From positions 4,472,485-4,536,484 of the forward strand of contig NC_019870.2 in assembly GCF_002234675.1 (NCBI RefSeq): 64,000 nucleotides of DNA, read 5' to 3'. Below the pieces are notes generated by a model. The model ran no database searches and was not told the origin of the DNA. It saw only the letters and a list, made by a program, of their open reading frames with translations. Below are positions 27,001 to 37,883 of this stretch, one piece after another (position 1 is the first letter of the stretch; each line of letters begins with the position of its first letter). The position numbers and the translations under genes are program-made. Source of the stretch: Oryzias latipes (taxonomy: Eukaryota; Chordata; Actinopteri; Beloniformes; Adrianichthyidae).

Positions 27001-30000
27001 CGTTTCAGGTTTCTGCCAGAGTTCATTTGAGGGGGACATCAATCATCTCTACCTTGGATGAAGGTCCAGGTAAAACTGGCCAACCTGCTCCCCCGTCTCA
27101 GAGTCGCAAGCGGAGTAGAGCTTCACATTTTCATGCCACACGTCACCGCCGTGCTCCACCTGAGTGAAGGTGAGGCCCAGCAGCTCCTGGTAGATGCCAA
27201 ACAGCCCTTCTGTCACCACCTCCAGTGGGAAGTACTCGATCAGCTTGTCCTTGTTCACGGCAAACTTGCACTGCTCCACTTGGTTCATGTAGTAGGGTAA
27301 ATCCCAGGCGTTGATCTGCCCGTCAAACTTAAGGCCCTTCATCAAGCACTCCCTCTTCTTCAGAGCCAAAATGTATTTCCTCTCCTTGATTCCCACGGGC
27401 TTCAGCCGCTGGTAGAAAGCATCTGTGAAGACCAGAAGATGATCACACGACGTTGACAATACCATCCAGTTTCAGGTCTGACTCCTCCCCCATGAGTGCA
27501 TTAATACCAGCTCTTTTACCAGATAATTCAGAATTGTTTAAGAGGTGAAACGCCTTCTAACTTCAAAAACTAAGTCCAGATGACAGCCCCTAAACCTGCT
27601 ACTATGGCAGAGCTGCAAATCTATCAGCAGGAACTTGATCATCATTGAATAAAGTTTTATTGATTCAACAACGGGACAGTTGGGTCGGTGATCCCATGTG
27701 GTGCAATGCGATACGATATTATATGATTATAAGATAAATAATATAATGTAATGCAATATAACTTTTTTTTTAAAGTTAAAAGGCAAAGAAAAAAAAATCT
27801 AAGTATTTCATTTTTATCTGCCTAAAATGGAATCTATAGATGGCAGCATAAAAAAAAAGAATTTTTTTTTTTTTTTGGTTAAATTCACAAAACCATAACT
27901 TAACTTTAAAATTCTTCCAATCATTTGTTTTCTGCTTATTGAATTTTAAGCTAATTTATTATTCAGATTTTATTTAGAAATATTTTACATTCATTTTTTA
28001 ACTTGTATTTTAAACACCTATAATCCCGTAAATTGAAAGTATATAAAGTACTTTCCATTTACTTAAATTCCCCATATATAATTTCTTTATTATTAAACTA
28101 TAAACAGAAAAAAAGATCAGGGTTTCTTTTTTATTACAAGTCATTTATCTTGTACACACCTGAATAATAATCTCAACACATAGGAAAACCTCTTATCAAG
28201 TAATATTTTTGTTTCAAAACTTATTCGTTTGCAACCAGTTTTAAGATTTAGATCTACTGGATTTCACGTTTCCCAATTTTTCTTACATTTTGCCATTTAT
28301 GAAGTAGCACAATGAGTGTATTAATCATTAAAATGTTAGTTTAAAAATGAGGTCTTATGTGATTCTTTTTTTTCATGTTCGTCCCAAAAAAACAGCCTTT
28401 ATGCAGTAAAAGGTTAAACATTTCCCAGCATGCTTGAGGACAACTGGGTCACATGCTGGGTCACGCAGAACTGCAAGCAGACCTTTTTCTTCTTTTTTTT
28501 TTTTTTCATTAGTTCCTGCTTCTATTGTCAGTTTTAGACGCGAGTCTAACCAACTGTGGCTTGTCTGCTATTTTAAATGAAGATTAATGGCATCCGTCTG
28601 GTTTCTGTTTGGAGTCGCGTACAAAAGGTTCCCTTTTACACTTGAAACTGCCCCTGGATTGTGTTTTGATTGGATTATGGTCAAATATTTGAGTTGGATC
28701 ACTCTGTACTACAATGGGACATAAGTTTGAGTCAATAAAAGATGTTTGATGGTTTCCTGTCTGTGACTGAATGTGTGAGGGGACGCATCAGAGGACTCTG
28801 ACCGATAAACTCGGACACCCTGCTTGCGGTTTTGGCCATGTTCATCTCCAGCACATAGTCCGCGTGGCTGCCGTAACCCAGTAGGTCTGCGACCTTTGCC
28901 CTGAGTTGTATCAGCTGTTCGAGGATCGCCGTGTTCGCCTGCAGGAAAAGAAAAAAAAAAACAGCTCATTTCACGTCTATGACAGGTGCTGCTTTCCCTG
29001 GGACTTCAGTTCCGGCTTATTATGAGGCCCAGGCTGGTTTCATGCAGAGTAACATGACAGGTCTGAGAAAATCCACGGCGGCTTCCTGAGCAGCAACTGC
29101 CGGAAACTCGACACCGCAGCAGCTGCTGGTTCTGCGGCCTCACCCCGCCGCCGACTGTAGATGCGGCGGTTTTACTGCAGATGGAGCCGTCCTCCACAGG
29201 CCGGCTCTCAAGTCGACCTCGGATCCCACAGTCACAGATTTATGAGTCTTAGGGAAGCCTGAAGTGAAGCTTCAGAGACGTAAATCGACAGCCATGTTGG
29301 ATGAATGTGACAAAAGAGAAGTTAACTGCCTGCTAATGGAAAAGCAGCCAAAAGAAAGAGGAAATAAAAGGGGGGAAAAAAAACCAAACATTTACGGTAA
29401 TTTGATTAAAACTGAACCCCCTACAACCACTAAAACACTACAAAGTGCTGGACTATCTAGAGCTCTGGATTTGAATGCAGTTCTGACACGTGTGCACCAC
29501 TTTTTAGAATATGATGTCATCCATTTATCAAAGTATAAACCAAATAAATATGAACATTTTACAAATTCTATATATGAATCCACTGTGTTCTGATGATGAA
29601 AACTTGGATGCTTTCTGAAAAAATCCAATGATAACTGTTCAAATGCATTGTGGTCTATATCCACCAATCTAGTATGCATTGATGCACACTGGCTTTTCGC
29701 AGAGACATCTGGGAAATTTTCCAGGGCTCTGGATTTTTTAAATTGTAGATTCAAACACCACAAACAATGACAAACGCCCAATATAGTGCACTAAGTAATG
29801 AAAAGTGAGGGAATTCAAACAAAGCTTAAGACACATTTTCACAAAAAATATTCATTAAACTATTTTTTTGTTTTGTTTTACAACTTGGCAGTTTTTTTAG
29901 ATGCCTAGAAATACTTAAAGATTAAAAATTGTTGTCATAAATTACATTTTTTCTTCAAGGAAAAGCAATTAATGTTTCAGTTTTGATCGGTTTATTTTTG

Positions 30001-32309
30001 ACAGTTTACTTTTTGTTAAATTACAAACTAAGTGTAAATGAAGAAAAAAAGAAAACACAATTCTGTCTCTCTCTTTTTTAGATTTTCATCTAGATTTTCT
30101 TTAATATTTACTGTAAAAACGGCATAATCATAATTAAAAGGCAACTTGGAACGATTTTAGTATAGAACAAAATATAAATGGGGTGGGACTTAAAGCTTTT
30201 ATTAGGGGGAAGTTAGAGTTTTAGGGTTTATTGCCAAAAAAAACAGCAAATATATTGGGAGTTTTAGGAGAATTACAGTTCGACTCTTTTAGGTCATGTG
30301 ACATATGAAGTGCTGCTGGTGTCTGTTCACCTCTTTACACCTGCTGTGAAAAGCCGTTTCCATCTTCCTCCTGGTCTCAGGGTTGTGACACCTCTTCATC
30401 AACGGGAAGTAATGAGGATATTCCAGCGTCACCTTGTAGCGGCCCTCTGCCGTCCTCTCCAGGCCGTTGAGGTAGCTGTCGGCGAGCCCACCTGCAAAAG
30501 GAGAACAAGTCAAAACGGTTCCGGCGAGTTTGCGCTGCAAAGGGCCAGTGGAGACCAGCTTACCCAGTTCCCACTCAGAAAACACTAGAGAGGTGATGTC
30601 CTCATTCAGGTTCTTGTTGAACTCTATGGAGAGCTCACTGATGAGCTTAGAGCTTCTTTTTATTTCCTAAATTTAAAAAAAGGACATAAAATGCAGTTGA
30701 AGAAACAGAGTGAATGTAACACCAAAGAAAAAAAGCGCCACTAATGATTGTTTTTGGTGTCTCTAACATTTTTTGTAGCATGGATGGAGGACAAATATTA
30801 AGAAAATTAAGCCAAAATGGCATTTCTAAATATTTATTTTTTTAAATTGTTGTGGATCAAAAAATTACAGTTTGAAAAAGAGCTTATTTGTTACATAGAA
30901 AATAGACTGGGTGGGATACAAGCTCCCTGCTCCACTTCATTCTGATGCATCTAGTTGCAGACGACCAGATCCATGCACGTCTTCAGTTCCCTCGTCTGAG
31001 CTGGAATCTGGATCTAAACTGTACGGTTGGATAGCTTCAATGTTGCTCGGTGCACTGGTAATGTTAAATTTTGAGGGGCTGTAAGGTAACGGCCTAAATG
31101 GAGAGTTTTCAATAATGTGGAGGGCAAAATGGGCAGTATAAGTCCCACCCACAACTCAGAGGTGAATTTCTAATGAACTCCTGCAGCTCTGCAGAAACTT
31201 TGTCCTAGAAAAAGAACATGGTTCTTTTGGAAAAAAACAACAACAGCATGATCATAAAGAAAAGACCACTGCGAATGCTTTGAGGATGGATCAAAAGATG
31301 ATTAGAGTGGGTCTTTCAGGGAAACAACCTGAAGAATGAGTAAAGGATAAATACTTTTCTGCCCTACTTTACGTCAGGAAAAAACTCTGTGAAGCAGGAA
31401 AAGAGGTAAGTTTGGATTTCTGCCCTTGTGAGCCGATCCAAAAAAAGCACAAGATAAACAATTTATTAGGTGAATGTCAAAAATGTGTTTTTTCCATGTA
31501 CAGTTAAGTTTTTTATTCTTTATTTCACCGTTTGAGTCACGGGACAGGTTTAATTTAATTGTAGCAGATTATTTCCTTTGTGAATAATCCAGTTTAGTTA
31601 TTATCCTGCATTTTTTAAACACCAGATGAGGATTTAAACTTGGTTTGACAGAAGGGATTTCAAAAGTGCGATATATATAACATTGAACAACAGTTCAGGA
31701 CGGCGGTGCAGAGCAATCAGAACAGAAACAAGCAGGTTAAGAAACAGTTTCTATCCCACAACTATCCCTACACTCAACAACAATAACACACACAAGCAGG
31801 GCTGCTGAAACGAACTAGCTGTGCAATCAGTGGACTATTTTGTGCAATAAACGGACTAATTTGGGCAATCAGTGGAATAATATGAGAAGGGTGTTTGTGT
31901 TTTAAAACTTGCCTTCAATGGTACTTTAACATCATGTAATTTGTTTACTTTTTCGGGACTGTAAGGACACTTGTGGAATTTGGTTGTGCATGCACGTCAC
32001 AATGACAATAAGTGTTGTGTTGTATTGTATTGTATTCTATTCTAACACAAGGATGGAGAAGTAAAAGACTGAAAGCTAACCCCCAAACCTCCAACTTCTT
32101 AGTGATTAGAAACTTCTAATCGAGATGATCAGCAGATATCTGAAAAACAGGAAGGACATTCCTGAAAGTTGTAGTAGTTGAAGAGATCACCTCCTGTGTA
32201 TCCTTTGGAAGATGCAGCCCTTTCCTCTGACCCAACGTAACAAGTCTGTCCAAGAATCTCTTCTCTTCCCCAGAAAGATGGCTGAGATGTTTTTTCTGTC
32301 AAATGCCAA

Positions 32310-32406
<97 letters not shown>

Positions 32407-35400
32407 TTTCATAAAAACATTTGCAACTTCTTCATATTTCCTAAAGACTGTTAGATCAGGCAGACCTGATTAATTGAAGAATGATGGCGATCGTACCTGT
32501 AAGGCAGTGATCCGTTTGAAAACATCTTCCCTCATGCTGATCTCTACATCAAAGTCACACAGCTTCTTGTCTGCCTCTGTGCTCGCCGAGCGCACGTCCT
32601 TACGAGGACTTACGTACTGAGGGAAGTCGAGGACGTGCCGTGACGCTGGAGTAAGCAGAGTTCAAGTTTAAGATGAATATTATGTGTATGAAGAATACAA
32701 GGCAAAGAATGCATGAAAACTGGTCATTCTTGCAATTGTGCAATTTTCTAATGCAAAAAGTCAATATAAAATACATGTATCTAAATGATTATTCAGAAAT
32801 CTAGTAATTGAAACAAAAATGCTGTAAATTTTCTCCACTGCTTGTGTTGCTTCTCTCCTTGTGGTGGCGCTGAACATACAAACAAAATAATTTAAAAAAT
32901 GAAAGTCACAAATTTCCCATCAAAATTAAGTACAAAACCTCAAATAACTTTAATTCATCACTTTTTACAGTCAGTACAGTAATTTAAGTATTTTATCACA
33001 CATTATACAGTATATCATATTTTTTAAACGCATCCGTTGAAAATAAAATAACTTTAGCTAGTTGCCATTCGAAAGGGAATCTTACTAACTCTAGTTAAAA
33101 ATGATTCAAAGCTACAACACCATTAAAAAAGTTTTCCAGTCTTCAAAAACCTTTTTTTCTGACTGTCTGTTAACTTTTATAAATGTATAATCAATGTACA
33201 GCCATTGACTGTAAATGAGGACTGGAGAGGGTAAGTGTGACATCATCACCCATAGAAAATGGTTTATTTCCGGCTTCAATAAACTCAAGTCGATTAAGTC
33301 GCCATCTTGTCACAATATTGACACCGCCATGTTGGAACCAGACAACGTCACTAAGCAGTGATTGTTCAAAGTCGGTCTGGTTCAACGTTGCTATAGCAAC
33401 CACTATCACCAGCCAGGAGCGATCTTGTTGGGAGACCGCACTTTCACTACTTAAAAGTGGGCTAGGGGGAATCTGTCAGTCAAACATGTCAAACGTTGGA
33501 TGTGGGGTCAGCAGGCACCACATACTTTTATTGGGACATTTGATTGGTCAGTTTATAACTTTACCTCAGTTTAAAAATATAGGGGGGAAAAGAGGATTAC
33601 CAAGAACATGTTGAAAAAAAGGTAGCAGAGCAAGAATGGATTTTCTGACAAATGGAATAACTAACAACTATTTCTCTATAGAAGTCTATGGAATCTTGGC
33701 TTCTTGGAGTCAGTAGGTACTTCCTGTTTGAAGCACACACTGTTTGAAGTCACTCAGTCCAATGCTCATAAACAATCAATGTTCTGCTCCTAGTCTTAGA
33801 ACCTGAAACTAGTTTCTTTATTCAGATAAGAATGAACATTCATCAAGAACAGTTCTCCTCAGAAGGCTTACATGCATAATCCAGCCTGACATCCGCCAGC
33901 ACCTTCAGAGTGTTTTCAACTGAGACGTTCTCCACGTTCAGAGATCCGACCTCATCGTACACCTTCTGAACTCTGACCATCAGAGTGTCTGTCATGGATC
34001 TGATCTCCTCCGGAGTCAGGTCCCACTTTAGGGTGTTTCTGGTCCTGGCAGCCTGACAGCAGTCTCTGGATGACGTTACTGAGTCATGTGGGATGGTCAT
34101 TCTGTCACAGTGCTTAGAGAACCTGAAAGAAAGGGTTCGGGTTCCATAATTTTGGTTTACGTTAACAAAAAGAATCAGCTTCTTGTTTCCATGGTGATGG
34201 ACAAACTGACAGATGATGTTATCTTTGTGGATCGTGATGTTTGCAGATGACACCGTAATCTATAGTGAGAGCAGGGAGCAGGTGGAGGAACATCTAGACA
34301 ACTGGAAGTTTGCTTTGGACACAGTATTTGTTTGTGGATGAGAGGAACTCAAGTAAAACGGTAAGGTTACAGGGAGCAGAGGGGGAGAAGGTGGAGGACT
34401 GTAAGGACTGAGAGTGTGGGAAAAAGGTAAAGACCCATGTGCAAACAGGTTGGAACGGGTTTGAAGAAGGTCTCAGGTGTGACTAAAGAGTGACATCAAA
34501 TTGAAAGAAAAGGTGTAGAGGACTCTGATGAGAGCAGCCATGTTGCTGGTTTAGATACTCTGGAAAAGAGAGCGTAGGCAGAGCTGGAGGTAGAAGACAT
34601 GAAGATGTTGAGGTTCTCTTTGGGAGTGACCAGGATGGATAGAATCAATCAGTGTCAATCTGTGTAAACCCTGATCAAAAAAATTGTCTTTTTCACTCGT
34701 GACAACTGGAAGTTTAGTTAAAAGAGTTCCCAAACTGGGATTCCTGTAATCCTATCCTATCATCAGGCAGATTGCAAGTGGTACATAGAACATTTTCCAC
34801 TTTAGAACGGTGGTCTCCAACCTTCACCAGGCCACAGACTGGTTTAATGTCAGACAATGTTTCCACGGATTGTTTTGTAAGAAGCTCTTCTTCTGTTTTT
34901 ATTGGCTTTTTTCTGTGAAAAGAAACTTTTGTTTGTTGTTAACTTTGCTAGCTTGGGGGTTTCAGTTCAGCGATCGGAGCAGCCACTTTAAGAAAGTAGC
35001 GGATGTGTTTTTGACACGTGAGCGAACGGCTAGGTACCAAGTGTTCCATGGACCGGTACCAGTCCGCATCCCAGGGGTTGGGGACCACTAGTTCAGAGTA
35101 TTTAATAACCCGGTAGTGAATTTACTTCGTATATTCATATTTGCCAAAGTCAGCAAGTCTGGCAGCACTCAAAAACCGTGAAACTCTAACTGGACTAATA
35201 CTTTTGGGAAAAAAAATTTATTAAGTAAAATGTTTTCTGGAAAATTTTCTTTTTAGGTCAATCATGGTTTCTTCTCCTTATTCTTCATAAAAACACATAA
35301 TAACCTGGAAGTTTTTTTTTTGTTTTGGCAGCAGCTCAGAGAACGGATGGGCAATATATCGGTGCCGGTATCCGCAAATATCGCCTGTTGGCCACAGTTG

Positions 35401-37198
35401 CAGGGGAGATATCGGTTACCTAGCTCAGATTTCATCCCTGGTATTCAGCAGGAGCAGTAAATCTTCCACAAACCCACAACGTGCTTCAGATGTTTTTCAT
35501 GCTAAGCAGAAGCTATCAGCCTGTCAGTTGGCCCCCTTCACACACACCAAAAGCTCCTCCATTTAACAGATTATTAGGTGCAAACAGGATAATAGCAGCA
35601 CTGCAGTCAAGTAGGGGGGAATAATTGAAAAACTTCAAATCCATGATAGATGTTACAAAAATGAGCAGTCTGTATAATTAACAAAGTAGAGTACTTTAAG
35701 TATAAAAACCAGGTCTAGACGGTCTTGTAGGATGTCATATTATACTTATATCATATAAAGAATATATAGGGGAGCCGGTTAGGTTGATATTTCAAACAAA
35801 TCGTGCATTCTGCGGTACACGCACCAAATTTGGCAGGGCTGTATCTTAGCATCCCTTCTTTCAGAAAAGCATGTTAACCATGAGAAAAATCCAAAATCCC
35901 GGCTATATTTGTAAAGAAGGCGGCCGTACGCTCAATTGTTGCAAAAACACTCAGTGTCTGTTTTCCCCAGTGTCAATCACATGGGCTGTGCATGCATAAA
36001 ACGCAGCAGTAAAACTACATAATACACTACGATATGTATATTAGATATATGAAATATATATTTGAAAATCTTGGATTTTCTTGTGGCCAACATCTTTTTT
36101 TGCTCCTTATACCACAAAATGCACGATTATTTTAATAACTAACTACTTATCGCCGAATAACATCCAGATATTATTTAAAGGGAAAAATTCCCCAAACCTA
36201 AAAAGGAAATTGAAAATTGAAGTGATTGAAAAATAAGGAATGGACAGGGGTTTGAACAAATGCAAAGTTTGCATAGTAAACATGCAGTCATTTATAAAAA
36301 ACATATACAAATGTTGTTGTTACTATTATTATTATTTTATCTTGATAATGAACACAATTAGGTTTGTAAAATTACAATTATTATACAATTAGACATACCT
36401 GCTCCCGTTTTGACATGTTTTTCATTATTATTATTAATATGTTATTGCTTTTACTATTATTATTAATGAGTTTGGATCATGTCGATTGCATTGTAATTTT
36501 CAACATGTTTGAAACAAATCGAATTTTAAACAAAATTCAGAAAACATTTATTTGAGACTTATAGTTATTGGATAAAGTTGGATAAACAGACGTAAATTTA
36601 ACCCCAAATGTAGTCTGGCTTTTGTCACGCTTGTCTACTTGTTGGACTTATTTTTGCTCTTTTACACCTGGAGAAGTATGGAATGGTTATTTTATAACAA
36701 CCATATATTTTTTATGATTATTTTATGTAATTATTGTATATAATTAATTTTTTTATATAACTGTTTTTACAAATGAGGCAAAAACATAACTGATTTTTGG
36801 TCATCTCTGGTTTCTGAAGAGCATATAAACTGGTGTCAGATGGAATTACTGCGGTGATCCGGTTTCTGTGGTGGTGTAAACAGGCTAAGTGGGCAGATCA
36901 GCTTCTCACAGCCATGAGGAACCACAGCAGCCAAATGTGTCTCAGGCGGCGAGCGCACGTGCCATCCTGAAATCTGTTCAAGGTCGAACAAACAGCGTCA
37001 TACCTGCGAAGCGTTCTGCAAAACACCACTCTGAGCGCACACATGGCTCATGCGCGTCGTCGTGCATAAATCAGTGAGTAAAAACCTTCTTTCTTGCGCC
37101 TTACTGCCACTGGGAACCAGAGAGAGAGGATGATCGAAATGCGTGGCTCTGTTCACGTGCGTAGGGGAAACTTACCGCGCATGCGCAGTTTGCCTCAT
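24058..37198 (-). CDS. nln: Neurolysin-type zinc metallopeptidase (M3 family)
   Basis: Cleaves short bioactive peptides; M3 enzymes act in cytosol and mitochondria. Thirteen coding exons on the minus strand: 37198-37176, 34122-33872, 32645-32497, 32295-32191, 30666-30564, 30491-30331, 28938-28803, 27422-27053, 26981-26780, 26708-26522, 26440-26312, 24426-24290, 24210-24058. They sum to 2106 bases, 701 aa, close to human neurolysin (704). All junctions are GT-AG and in phase. The zinc site HEFGH is at 488-492 and the downstream glutamate ligand at about 517 (in [11 protein letters not shown]). [11 protein letters not shown] near the C-terminus is also conserved. Met1 opens a basic, Arg/His-rich stretch ([15 protein letters not shown]) like a weak mitochondrial presequence; Met16 (34100-34098) would give a cytosolic form. 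Gene order favours nln, but several stretches resemble thop1 (thimet oligopeptidase). Exon 1 rests on one donor and phase match and is the least certain part. Confidence 0.9.
24500..24740. repeat. GC-rich possible repeat fragment in an nln intron
   Basis: A GC-rich insert in an AT-rich intron, with a direct repeat of GGCAGCTGCGGGG at about 24567-24590. It looks like an inserted sequence, perhaps a 5' piece of a retroelement, but I cannot name it. Confidence 0.25.
24745..24915. repeat. Fragment of the GATGGCCACAGG dispersed repeat
   Basis: The segment CCGGTGTTGACATGCTTTCA...GCGTAACTCGTCAACTGCTTACGC...TTCCAGCTGATCCTGAAGCGGA parallels 63105-63190 (CCAGTGTTTACATTCTTACG...CGTAACTCTTTAATCGTTTAC...TTCCAGCAGATTCTGAGGTGGA). 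It is a partial copy of the family seen in full at about 62735-63640. Confidence 0.5.
25130..25745 (+). mobile_element. L1-like LINE 3' fragment, dead
   Basis: In a broken frame the plus strand gives [15 protein letters not shown], then [19 protein letters not shown] and HYWLKD, the pattern of the C-terminal region of teleost L1 ORF2 proteins (a CxxC...HxxxxC region followed by a short tail). Stops and a frameshift interrupt it. The fragment ends in AAAATAAATAAACAT, consistent with a retroposed 3' end. Confidence 0.6.
25890..26240 (+). repeat. Unclassified dispersed repeat (GATCAAAGTTGACCATA family), copy 1
   Basis: Aligns along most of its length with 61945-62530: GATCAAAGTTGACCATAAAT, GTGAAAACAGCACAATAA, GTGAAAAATGC, GCAAAGGTTTTCAAGGA, CAAAAATCCT, TGTAGGAGTTA. 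This copy lacks the SINE found in the other, so it preserves the empty site (ACAATAATAAAAAAT near 25943). Confidence 0.65.
28955..29250. other. GC-rich block inside an nln intron
   Basis: A CpG-containing island within the intron between the exons at 28803-28938 and 30331-30491, with CCGCCGCCGACTGTAGATGCGGCGG forming a near-palindrome at about 29146-29170. No splice-consistent coding frame is seen. It could be a small regulatory element or an inserted sequence. Confidence 0.25.
30700..31320 (-). repeat. AGACCCACTC-end DNA transposon family, copy 3
   Basis: Inverse orientation in an nln intron. It ends at GATTAGAGTGGGTCTTTC on the plus strand, matching the family terminus. Minus-strand frame around 31060-30960 reads [20 protein letters not shown], close to the peptide in the copy at 57796-58554. 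TTTTGGTGTCTCTAACAT near 30750 is the other shared end region. Confidence 0.6.
31680..32045 (+). mobile_element. LINE 3' end, L2-like
   Basis: Begins with a short remnant of the reverse-transcriptase tail ([15 protein letters not shown] in frame) and continues into a 3' untranslated region with GCACGTCACAATGACAATAAG. It ends in the short tandem repeat (TGTAT)n/TTCTATTCTA. A tail of short tandem repeats rather than poly-A is characteristic of L2/CR1-type elements. Confidence 0.55.
32313..32400. repeat. AT dinucleotide microsatellite, 44 units
   Basis: Uninterrupted (AT)44 in a 201-base nln intron (32296-32496). On the transcribed minus strand it ends only 17 bases before the exon at 32295, leaving TTTTTTGGCATTTGACAG as the acceptor region. 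Confidence 0.95.
33200..33785. repeat. Palindromic interspersed repeat, copy 2
   Basis: Inverted arms CGCCATGTTGGAACCAGAC (about 33327) and GTCTGGTTCAACGTTGC (about 33376), outer ends CCATTGACTGTAAATGAGG and ATCAATGTTC. It shares TTGGAGTCAGTAGGTACTTC and CAGGAGCGATCTTGTTGG with the copy at 47500-47775. It lies in nln intron 2. Confidence 0.6.
34225..34660 (+). mobile_element. RTE-like LINE reverse-transcriptase remnant
   Basis: The frame opening at 34230 reads [20 protein letters not shown], with the F-A-D-D catalytic box of non-LTR reverse transcriptases. Later pieces ([10 protein letters not shown], then in another frame [20 protein letters not shown]) follow the order of the thumb and C-terminal regions of fish RTE-type elements. 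Stops and frameshifts show it is inactive. It overlaps the 5' flank of nln exon 2, on the opposite strand. Confidence 0.65.
34810..35088. mobile_element. hAT-like non-autonomous DNA transposon
   Basis: Terminal inverted repeats GGTGGTCTCCAACC and GGTTGGGGACCAC bound a 279-base element with no coding capacity. Such CAGTGGTCCCCAACC-type ends are typical of hAT MITEs. Flanking 8-bp duplications are not clear. Confidence 0.6.
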
Positions 37199-37700
37199 GA
37201 CGCGGCCACACACAGCTGAGGAGCTCAGGTAGGTGGGCGCGCGGGGGGCACTAACAGCATCCTTTCACCTGCTGATCTTCATCTTAAATCTCTCACAGCT
37301 GTTGTCTTGAGTTGCGTTTGTGTTCACTCGGTTTTTCTGACTACATTTGTGTTTCTATCGTGTCAGCTTAGGCTTCAAAAATCTCGAAGGAGCCTCTCTG
37401 CGTGGGGATTTTTTTCTTCTATAACGTATGTATGATATACCGTATGTGCTGTGGTGGATCCGGTTACATCACAGCTCCCGCATGCACACGCAGGGAGGAG
37501 TGGCTGCAGAGCGCGGAGACACGAGGATGCGTTTGTGTCCGCTGCCAGCGGGGAAATCTGCGGCCTTTTATTTTTTTATTTTGATTTTTTTTTTGTTACC
37601 TAAGATCGCGCGCGCACATCCCGGATCTAACAGGAGACGCTCGCGGCGCGGAGTCCCTTTCTCTCATCCGGCTGTCAGTTGTCTTGGAAACGAGACAATT
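37130..37700. promoter_or_regulatory. CpG-rich head-to-head promoter of nln and sgtb
   Basis: CpG-rich block between divergent genes. It holds a perfect NRF-1-type palindrome CGCGCATGCGCA (37176-37187) and an E-box CACGTG (37155-37160). On the minus strand GCGCG|GTAAGT ends the proposed nln exon 1 at 37176. On the plus strand GCTCAG|GTAGGT at 37228/37229 is a good donor for a non-coding sgtb first exon. If both are used, the first exons overlap in antisense. Start sites cannot be placed from sequence. Confidence 0.55.
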
Positions 37701-37739
37701 CAAAGTTGTGCTAAAATCGTAACAGTGTTGTGATTCAGT

Positions 37740-37846
37740 CTCCAGGGAGGGTTAGGTCACTATTCAATGTTGTTGTTATTTATTTATTTTACCACTTCAC
37801 ATTCCTTTATTTAGACCTCTGTCGATTATTATTATTATCATTATCA

Positions 37847-37883
<37 letters not shown>

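Noticed and set aside
32212..32406. Frame ending in a long IYIYIY run
   Set aside because: It is the AT microsatellite and the antisense of an nln exon.
24058..37198. Calling the peptidase thop1
   Set aside because: Several segments fit thop1, but sgtb and trappc13 neighbours and other residues favour nln; kept as an open question in the findings.
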